Positions 1 to 4,642 of a stretch of 5,659 bases of DNA are shown here, piece by piece. The translations under genes and the position numbers were made by a program. This DNA is from Elusimicrobia bacterium RIFCSPHIGHO2_02_FULL_57_9. GTDB taxonomy: Bacteria; Elusimicrobiota; Elusimicrobia; UBA1565; UBA9628. Numbering within the stretch: the stretch's first letter is position 1; each line of letters opens with the position of its first letter. The stretch spans positions 1 through 5,659 of the forward strand of contig MGUO01000186.1 in NCBI GenBank assembly GCA_001800015.1, read 5' to 3'. The notes under the pieces are model-generated. The model was not told the origin of the DNA. It made no database searches and worked only from the letters and a program-made list of their open reading frames with translations.

Positions 1-1040
1 TGGTCGAGGTGCCAATGCTTCGTCAGTTCTCCAAAGCCGCGCGTTTCCTCGTCCCATCGGGCGTGCCCCCAGCATCGGATCAAATTTGCCGGCGGTTGTT
101 GGGCATCGGGGAATACAACAACCCAGCGCCAGTCTTCCGTCACGGCACGCTCCACCCGCTGCTTGGCCACGCGCTCCCGCTTGGTGTACTTCTTGAGCTC
201 TCGCACGACTCGGACGGGACGCCCGAGCTGACTCCATGAGGTGAGCCCTTTCACGTCCCACACCTCTGCCGTGCCGTTGACCAGGGCCAGCGTCTCGGAC
301 TTCGTGATCTCGAAAATCTTATCCGCGTCCTGATACAAATCACGGTTCTCCTGCTTGAGAATGGTGACCAATCCATAGCCCAGGTCCAAAGCCCTCTTTG
401 CGAAGGGTGCCTGAAGATAGAAGGCGTCCATGGTCAGGACGTCGAGAAATCGCGGCATCCGCGCGTGGAATCTCTCCAAAAGCCTCAGCGCCGCGGCCGT
501 CTCAGTTTCACCGGGAAGAACCGGTTCTTCATCGAGCAGACAGGCTGGAGTCACTCCGACTACCTGCAGGACCACCTCGCGGTGGTAGTACTCGATGATC
601 GGATCTTCCGCTGTGCCGAGATTTCGCTGACAACAGGTCTGATAACAACCCTTTTTACTCTTGTAGGTTTCAATCCCGTCCAAGGCCCCCACCCAGTAGG
701 CGTCGGGATAAAGACGCCGGAAAGCCTTCTTGCGTTTAGCCAGCCGGGCCACGTCGGCCAGCATCATCCGCAGGGGATCCGGATCGCAACGCTCCAGGGC
801 ATAGGCCACGGTATCGGCCGATGGCTTGACGGGTCCGACCCAGGGCTCCCATCGCCCCGGAATTTGGAGTTGTTGCTCCAGGCCGTTGAGGCTCCTAAGC
901 CGCACGGCGTGCATCCCAAACACGCTCAGGAATACGGCCGAAGTCGGGACGGTCGGATTATGGCGGCTGTCGCGGACATTCTCCAGCATGCCCAGGAAAT
1001 TCCAACGATGCTCAACGTAGCGGGCGAGGCGTCCGATCAT
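1..1040 (-). CDS. DDE transposase (IS4-like superfamily), C-terminus beyond window
   Basis: This is an open reading frame of 346 codons, read from the ATG at 1040 down to the window edge without a stop. It would catalyse cut-and-paste or related DNA strand transfer of its IS. A plausible catalytic triad is D121 (in ALDGIETY), D205 (in LTMDAFYLQ, after a hydrophobic strand) and E338 (in GFGELTKHWHLD). The wide gap between the second D and the E fits the beta-strand-inserted RNase H fold of IS4-like transposases, and the E-x4-W-H-x-D context is typical of that group. An N-terminal segment of about 110 residues precedes the core. A cysteine cluster (GCYQTCC) follows the first D. The start is chosen from the ATGA overlap with the upstream small gene, whose stop is at 1037-1039. 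No separate Shine-Dalgarno was sought; coupling is inferred. The exact IS family is uncertain. Confidence 0.85.
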   Translation of the reverse strand, partial: MIGRLARYVEHRWNFLGMLENVRDSRHNPTVPTSAVFLSVFGMHAVRLRSLNGLEQQLQIPGRWEPWVGPVKPSADTVAYALERCDPDPLRMMLADVARLAKRKKAFRRLYPDAYWVGALDGIETYKSKKGCYQTCCQRNLGTAEDPIIEYYHREVVLQVVGVTPACLLDEEPVLPGETETAAALRLLERFHARMPRFLDVLTMDAFYLQAPFAKRALDLGYGLVTILKQENRDLYQDADKIFEITKSETLALVNGTAEVWDVKGLTSWSQLGRPVRVVRELKKYTKRERVAKQRVERAVTEDWRWVVVFPDAQQPPANLIRCWGHARWDEETRGFGELTKHWHLD

Positions 1041-1375
1041 TTCCGTCGGGGCTTCTTCTCCAGCCGGGCCCAATACTCCTCGGAAACCAGGTCCAGCAAC
1101 TCTCGGGCTTCCCAGTATTGCTTGAGCCAACCGTCCACCTCGTCCCGTAGACGGTTGGGAATTGATTTGCGGCGCAGCTTCCCCGCGCGGCTTTGACTAA
1201 TAGACCACGACTTGTGCCAGTGCCGCTTGGCCGTGGCGCATTTACAGACCCCGCTGCCGCAGGGGCGGTTGAGTTTTACCCAGGTAGCGCGGATAAGACC
1301 AGACCCTCGGAGTATTTGAAGAAGACGGCTGCGGGCGGCGCGCTCCCTGGCTAACGACTGGTTGGGGTTGGGCAT
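1037..1375 (-). CDS. Small Cys/His protein, DUF6788-like, IS accessory gene
   Basis: This is a 112-residue protein encoded immediately upstream of, and overlapping, the transposase. The N-terminus is basic. It is followed by RATWVKLNRPCGSGVCKC, a C-x4-C-x-C knuckle (C39, C44, C46) with H52 and H54 close behind, which could bind zinc. An amphipathic, charged helical C-terminal half ends in KKPRRK. The arrangement (basic start, CG-x3-CxC knuckle, a Pro-containing turn, then a W/Y-rich helix) matches my memory of the DUF6788 family, which is often found beside transposases. No function is established here. A role in binding IS DNA or in regulating the transposase is inference. The start is supported by AAGGAGG (1383-1389) seven bases before the ATG. 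Confidence 0.7.
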   Translation of the reverse strand: MPNPNQSLARERAARSRLLQILRGSGLIRATWVKLNRPCGSGVCKCATAKRHWHKSWSISQSRAGKLRRKSIPNRLRDEVDGWLKQYWEARELLDLVSEEYWARLEKKPRRK

Positions 1376-1382
1376 GCTGAGG

Positions 1383-1389
1383 CCTCCTT
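1383..1389 (-). promoter_or_regulatory. Strong ribosome binding site for the IS accessory gene
   Basis: The minus strand reads AAGGAGG, a near-complete anti-Shine-Dalgarno complement, with seven bases to the ATG at 1375. It fixes that start over a possible alternative start at 1427 in another frame. Confidence 0.8.
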
Positions 1390-1418
1390 ATATTGTGGAT
1401 ATAGTATAGCCACAATAT
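1390..1418. repeat. 29-bp near-perfect palindrome (candidate operator) upstream of the IS genes
   Basis: The arms ATATTGTGG (1390-1398) and CCACAATAT (1410-1418) are exact inverted repeats. The core continues the symmetry as TATA-G-TATA around G1404. Only the pair 1399/1409 (A against G) breaks it, so 13 of 14 arm positions match. The element overlaps the inferred -10 box and the likely transcription start of the IS genes. A dimeric repressor site is the simplest reading; a transposase-binding or subterminal IS site is the alternative. Confidence 0.7.
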
Positions 1419-1432
1419 CAAGCGCAAAGCAA
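1403..1432 (-). promoter_or_regulatory. Candidate sigma70-type promoter of the IS genes
   Basis: On the minus strand, TTGCTT (1427-1432) and TATACT (1403-1408) are separated by 18 bases. This would start transcription near 1396, about 20 bases before the ATG at 1375, leaving a short leader that contains only the ribosome binding site. The -10 box lies at the centre of the palindrome at 1390-1418, so a protein bound there would block the promoter. The boxes were found by eye only. Confidence 0.45.
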
Positions 1433-1520
1433 GGACTATGCGCGAATGCGAATCTGCTAGGGAGAGTCCGGGAAACGGCGGCCGACGGGCGGGAGCCCGA
1501 ATTACTTCGGGCTTACGGAA
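1433..1520. other. Short intergenic spacer between the glycosyltransferase and the IS
   Basis: This stretch separates the last gene of the respiratory operon from the IS. It is GC-rich and contains the hairpin at 1494-1513. The actual IS boundary must lie in or near it, but I see no recognisable terminal repeat. A plus-strand reading frame begins at 1438 and runs antisense through the glycosyltransferase gene. I take it as a shadow of that gene. Confidence 0.5.
1494..1513 (-). terminator. Hairpin just past the operon's last stop codon, possible weak terminator
   Basis: AGCCCGAA (1494-1501) and TTCGGGCT (1506-1513) form an eight-pair stem with a four-base loop. The stem begins seven bases after the stop codon of the glycosyltransferase (1521-1523). 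There is no T-tract after it on either strand, so it is not a textbook intrinsic terminator. It could protect the 3' end of the transcript or act together with Rho. Confidence 0.4.
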
Positions 1521-2624
1521 TCACTGGCAAATCGCGAGCATCGCTTCCAGCGCCCGCCTAGCCGAATCAGGCCTACCAAGGGCCTTGGCCTTGCGGCTCA
1601 TCGCCTCAATATTCTTGGATTCAAGCAAACCAGCGACAAGCCCGGTTAACTCATCCAGGCTCCGCGCTTGCACGGCGGCGCCCCGCTCAAGCAAAAACTC
1701 GGCGTTGCGGATTTCCTGGCCTGGAATCGGCTTGAAGAATATCATGGGCAAGCCCACGGCCAAGGCCTCGCTGGAGGTAAGCCCCCCCGCTTTGCCGATC
1801 AATAGATCCGAGGCGCACATCAATTGCTTTATTTTATCCGGCGGCAGCCGGCCGAAAACCAACAGCCGTCCGCCGGCGCAGGCTCGGGCATTTAATTCCT
1901 CATAAAGCTCCTGATTGCTTCCGCAAACAATCAGGATATGGCTGCTTTTAAGCTTCTTAAGAAGAGTCTGCGCCATGACGGCCAGTTGCCCTAAGCCGCG
2001 GCTGCCGCCGGTGATCAGGATGACGGGACTCTCGCCGCTTAAGCCCAGGCTCTTTCTAGCCGCTGTTTTTTCCAAAGGCTGCTCGAAAACCGGGTGAATG
2101 GGAATGCCGGTGTCGCGAACACGCGCGAGGGGAATTCCCTTCCCCTCCAGGAATTCAGACTCCTCGGATGTGGCCGCAAGATAAAGGTCCGCCCTAGGCG
2201 CTATCCAGTAGCTATGCACCCGAAAATCGGTGATTACGGCCACCAAGGGCCAATCAAACCCTCCTTTGGCCTTCTCCAAAGCCAAGGCGGCCAAGGGCGG
2301 GGCATGGGTGCAAACGACCAAGTCGGGGCGGATTTCTTTAAGCTTCGATTCCAACTTGCCCCCCTGAAAGCCGATATAAAGCTTTTGCCAATTCCGGGCG
2401 ACGCCGGCCACCAGCTGATTATCGTAAAGAGCCGTCCAAAGGCCGGGCCACTTTTGAATAAGCTGCAAATAGGTCTTGGCGATGGCGGGACCGAGAACGG
2501 AATGGTAATCGGAAATATTAGCGCAGACCGCCTCTAATCCCTGGGCGCGCGCGCAAAACTCCAAGGCGTGGGCGGCACTGGCATGGCCGGAAGGCTCGTG
2601 ACCGTAAACAAAAAGGATCTTCAT
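1521..2624 (-). CDS. GT28/MGDG-synthase-like glycosyltransferase (UgtP/MurG-type fold)
   Basis: This 367-residue GT-B glycosyltransferase is expected to move a sugar from a nucleotide-sugar donor onto diacylglycerol or a related lipid at the cytoplasmic membrane face. The N-terminal half resembles the MGDG-synthase domain: a first strand MKILFVYG, GHASAA (13-18), H107 in CTHAPP, and ITDFRVHSYW (131-140). The C-terminal half has the GT28 signatures: the glycine loop GGSRGLG (206-212), then GKAGGLTSSEAL (277-288), and PGQE-x2-N (301-307), which normally hold the nucleotide sugar. No signal peptide or membrane helix is visible, which fits a peripheral enzyme. The length fits the bacterial family. 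An in-frame TGA three codons upstream limits the start. The purine-rich GAGGAGGG lies unusually close to the ATG. It follows the monoheme cytochrome gene by 27 bases and is probably co-transcribed. The acceptor and sugar cannot be assigned from sequence. Confidence 0.88.
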   Translation of the reverse strand: MKILFVYGHEPSGHASAAHALEFCARAQGLEAVCANISDYHSVLGPAIAKTYLQLIQKWPGLWTALYDNQLVAGVARNWQKLYIGFQGGKLESKLKEIRPDLVVCTHAPPLAALALEKAKGGFDWPLVAVITDFRVHSYWIAPRADLYLAATSEESEFLEGKGIPLARVRDTGIPIHPVFEQPLEKTAARKSLGLSGESPVILITGGSRGLGQLAVMAQTLLKKLKSSHILIVCGSNQELYEELNARACAGGRLLVFGRLPPDKIKQLMCASDLLIGKAGGLTSSEALAVGLPMIFFKPIPGQEIRNAEFLLERGAAVQARSLDELTGLVAGLLESKNIEAMSRKAKALGRPDSARRALEAMLAICQ

Positions 2625-2651
2625 CCCTCCTCAAACCGGACGAATTGCGGA

Positions 2652-3266
2652 TTAGAGGTCTTTGTCCTTGGCCAGCTCTTCGTATCTTTGCGGATACTTG
2701 GCCTTGAAGTCGGCCAAGAGTTTCTTGCGGTGGGCTTGCCATTTCTGGGCGTTGGCGCCGATTTTCCGCTTGGAGCCGTCATAAACAAAGAATTCCCAGA
2801 TCTTTTTGCCTTCGGCGTTGGAGATCTTGCAGCCGGGCTTGCTCATCATCCGCTTGACGTAGCGGTTCCACACGCTGCCTTCAATCTGCCAAACCGCGCC
2901 GTCTTTGAACAGCTCGGGGTTGGATTTCTTGAGAGCGGAGACGGCGGCGTCCTTGCCTTCGGGCTCAACGAAGCGGCTGTTAAGCGGCCGCGCCGAAGAA
3001 TGGCACTGAGCGCATTTGACCATCGCAAGCTCGTAGCCGGCCTTCTTGTCGGCGGGATAATCCTTAAGCGTCGCCTCATCCAATTTTTCCGGACCTATAT
3101 CATTGGGATAGGGGTTCTTCATGGCCTTTTCTTTTTCCAGCTCGGCGGCGGTCTTCTTGGGCGCTTCGCCGGCATTAACGGGCCTGCCCGGCAGCAAGAC
3201 GACGGCCAATGCCGTGGCTAGAGCCAGACCCACGCTGATTGCCGCATATTTTCGATAAATTTTCAT
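2652..3266 (-). CDS. Secreted monoheme c-type cytochrome of the bc-type operon
   Basis: This 204-residue protein probably acts as the electron acceptor or a small subunit of the adjacent quinol:cytochrome c oxidoreductase on the outer side of the membrane. A signal peptide (basic KIYRK, hydrophobic residues 8-26, likely cleavage after VNA at 30-32) leads to a Lys/Glu-rich linker. One heme site CAQCH (85-89) follows. Either M140 or M141 in YVKRMMSKPGC is the likely sixth ligand. The W-x-RYVKRMM-x-KPGC-x-IS, then KKIWEFFVYD pattern resembles small cytochromes I recall from bc operons of deltaproteobacteria and relatives. C146 is a lone cysteine outside the heme motif. The C-terminal 45 residues are strongly basic and helical. 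The start at 3266 is preferred over an in-frame upstream ATG at 3335: it begins the signal peptide and has GGAGGA about nine bases upstream, whereas the longer form would overlap the preceding gene. Confidence 0.9.
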   Translation of the reverse strand: MKIYRKYAAISVGLALATALAVVLLPGRPVNAGEAPKKTAAELEKEKAMKNPYPNDIGPEKLDEATLKDYPADKKAGYELAMVKCAQCHSSARPLNSRFVEPEGKDAAVSALKKSNPELFKDGAVWQIEGSVWNRYVKRMMSKPGCKISNAEGKKIWEFFVYDGSKRKIGANAQKWQAHRKKLLADFKAKYPQRYEELAKDKDL

Positions 3267-3275
3267 ATGTTCTAT

Positions 3276-3283
3276 TCCTCCAG
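3276..3283 (-). promoter_or_regulatory. Ribosome binding site that decides the monoheme cytochrome start
   Basis: The minus strand reads TGGAGGAA in this interval, about nine bases before the ATG at 3266. It lies in the gap after the stop codon of the pentaheme gene (3293-3295). It supports the signal-peptide start over the in-frame ATG at 3335, which lies inside the preceding gene. Confidence 0.7.
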
Positions 3284-3292
3284 CGTCATGTG

Positions 3293-4639
3293 CTAGAAAC
3301 CGCTTTCGTCCTTCTTGGCGACGCTCAACAGCCAAGCGGCCAAATCTTCCAGCTCTTTGCCCTTGATTTTATCTTTCCAAGCAGGCATGTACAAGGGAGG
3401 CGTGGGGCCGTTGGGGTTGAATTTTACGATCGCCGAACCCGGCACGCCGACGGCTATTTTCTTCATGAGCTCTTCCTTGGTATAGGTGCCCACCACATCC
3501 ACCAAGGTGGGCTCCTGGCCCCTGTCCATATCTTTCTCGAGATTCTCTTGTCCCGGCCCCAGGGCGTTGTAATTGCGCCGCCCCTTTTTGCCCTCCAGAC
3601 CGTGGCAGCCGGCGCAGCCGTATTTTTCGTAAACGTATTTGCCGTGCTTCAGGGGATTGGAGAATTGGGGTTCGGCAGCCGCCGCTGCGGCGACATAATA
3701 GCGGTGCGGGAACTGCTCGGCGGTCATGCCCATGAGATAGGTGGTAATCGCCTCAGCACCCCGGAGGCCCAGTTCCTCGCGGAAATCCGGCATGCCGCTG
3801 GGCGCCACCGGCTCGGCATTATATTCGGCGAAAGGATCGTTGGGCGTTACCTCGATGGGATCGTTGGTCAAATGGCCGAGAATCCAATTCTGCAGCGTCC
3901 ATTCATGGCGCTCAGGGGACAAGACAACCCCGTTCTTTTTGATGCGCTGAAAATTAAAGCCGGCAATGCGCTCCAGGGGCTTATCCGCGATATCCCCCAA
4001 ATCCACGCTGACCACGCCGCCCGCACCCTTGATGGAATGACAGCCTTTGCAGCCGACCTTATCAAAAAGGGCCTTGCCCGCGGCCGCGATCTCGGCGCCC
4101 GAGAGCTTCTCAAAATTGACGTGGCAGCTCACGCAGGAGGCCTGCACGCGCAAGCCCTCCAACATGGGTTTTTCCCAATGATGGACCCTGCCATGCGCAC
4201 CGTCGGCCGTGGTCGCCAAGCCCTGGCCCTGATGGCAAACCACGCACCCGTACTTTTGGAAGGGATGATTCTTCGCCAGGGTGTCGATTTTGGGATGCGC
4301 TTTATAAGGATGCTGGCCGAAATCATTGGTCATGGCGGGGTTGGCGTACTCATCCATGCCCACATGGCAGGTGATGCAGCGATCGACGCGGCCCAAATCC
4401 TTGGCGATGATCTGCTTGATTTCCAGCGGCTGGTGCCGCAGTTTTCGGGCCTGGTCCTTAAGACTGCGGGCTTGCTCGGGCTTGGCCGACTCGGCCTGCT
4501 TGTCAAGGGTGTCGGCCGCCATGCGCAGGTATTGCTTCTGGTACTTCTTCCACTCCGTGTTATAATCGATCCAGTAAGCGTAAACAAAAACGGCCGCCAT
4601 CGCGAAGTTAAGGCCGTAGAACCACTTGCGATAGCTCAT
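3293..4639 (-). CDS. Membrane-anchored pentaheme c-type cytochrome, bc-complex subunit
   Basis: This 448-residue protein carries five CxxCH heme sites: CITCH (88-92), CVVCH (132-136), CVSCH (169-173), CKGCH (197-201) and CAGCH (342-346). A hydrophobic segment (about 8-24) anchors the N-terminus, leaving the hemes outside the cytoplasm. A charged, probably helical stretch (27-80) follows. Hemes 1-3 are crowded, with extra histidines (H110, H115, H125, H149, H153, H154) and the strings NHPFQKYGCVVCH and AHGRVHHW, suggesting bis-His ligation. Hemes 4 and 5 look like class I cytochrome c domains, with Met ligands M283 (SGMPDF) and M418 (YMPAW). An Ala-rich linker (317-322) separates them. It replaces the simpler cytochrome c1 or f of standard complexes and would carry electrons onward from the Rieske centre. 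The ATG directly abuts the TAA of cytochrome b, with no obvious Shine-Dalgarno, suggesting translational coupling. Heme pairing and ligation are inference. Confidence 0.92.
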   Translation of the reverse strand: MSYRKWFYGLNFAMAAVFVYAYWIDYNTEWKKYQKQYLRMAADTLDKQAESAKPEQARSLKDQARKLRHQPLEIKQIIAKDLGRVDRCITCHVGMDEYANPAMTNDFGQHPYKAHPKIDTLAKNHPFQKYGCVVCHQGQGLATTADGAHGRVHHWEKPMLEGLRVQASCVSCHVNFEKLSGAEIAAAGKALFDKVGCKGCHSIKGAGGVVSVDLGDIADKPLERIAGFNFQRIKKNGVVLSPERHEWTLQNWILGHLTNDPIEVTPNDPFAEYNAEPVAPSGMPDFREELGLRGAEAITTYLMGMTAEQFPHRYYVAAAAAAEPQFSNPLKHGKYVYEKYGCAGCHGLEGKKGRRNYNALGPGQENLEKDMDRGQEPTLVDVVGTYTKEELMKKIAVGVPGSAIVKFNPNGPTPPLYMPAWKDKIKGKELEDLAAWLLSVAKKDESGF

Positions 4640-4642
4640 TTA
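4637..4642 (-). promoter_or_regulatory. Abutting stop/start junction TAAATG between cytochrome b and pentaheme cytochrome
   Basis: The cytochrome b stop (4640-4642) is immediately followed by the ATG (4637-4639) of the next gene. The preceding bases encode TIPSISMNF and show no AGGAGG-like sequence. Translation of the pentaheme protein therefore probably depends on ribosomes finishing cytochrome b, which would keep the two subunits in balance. Confidence 0.6.

Larger units (their letters stand above)
1..1418 (-). mobile_element. Insertion sequence, partial (two-gene, DDE transposase; one end off-window)
   Basis: This unit consists of a palindrome/promoter region (1390-1432), a small Cys/His accessory ORF (1037-1375) and a DDE transposase (from 1040 to beyond position 1). 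The two genes overlap by ATGA, which indicates translational coupling. The right boundary is not defined: I could not identify a terminal inverted repeat or target duplication, because the other end lies outside the window. The true end probably falls somewhere between about 1418 and 1490. The element sits just downstream of, and in the same orientation as, a respiratory operon. Whether it is intact or active cannot be judged from this half. Confidence 0.75.

Noticed and set aside
465..1196. A 243-codon plus-strand open frame
   Set aside because: It lies antisense to the transposase and its accessory gene. The minus frame carries the DDE triad and coupled start, and the plus product has no motif.
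1494..1513. The hairpin as a strong intrinsic terminator
   Set aside because: No T-tract follows the stem on either strand, so it is kept only as a weak candidate.
2568..3221. A 217-codon plus-strand open frame that looks hydrophobic
   Set aside because: It is a shadow of the monoheme cytochrome on the opposite strand. Its hydrophobicity comes from reverse-complemented Lys/Glu-rich codons.
3267..3335. A 23-residue N-terminal extension of the monoheme cytochrome from the in-frame ATG at 3335
   Set aside because: It would overlap the end of the pentaheme gene and put a charged stretch before the signal peptide. The ATG at 3266 has a good ribosome binding site.
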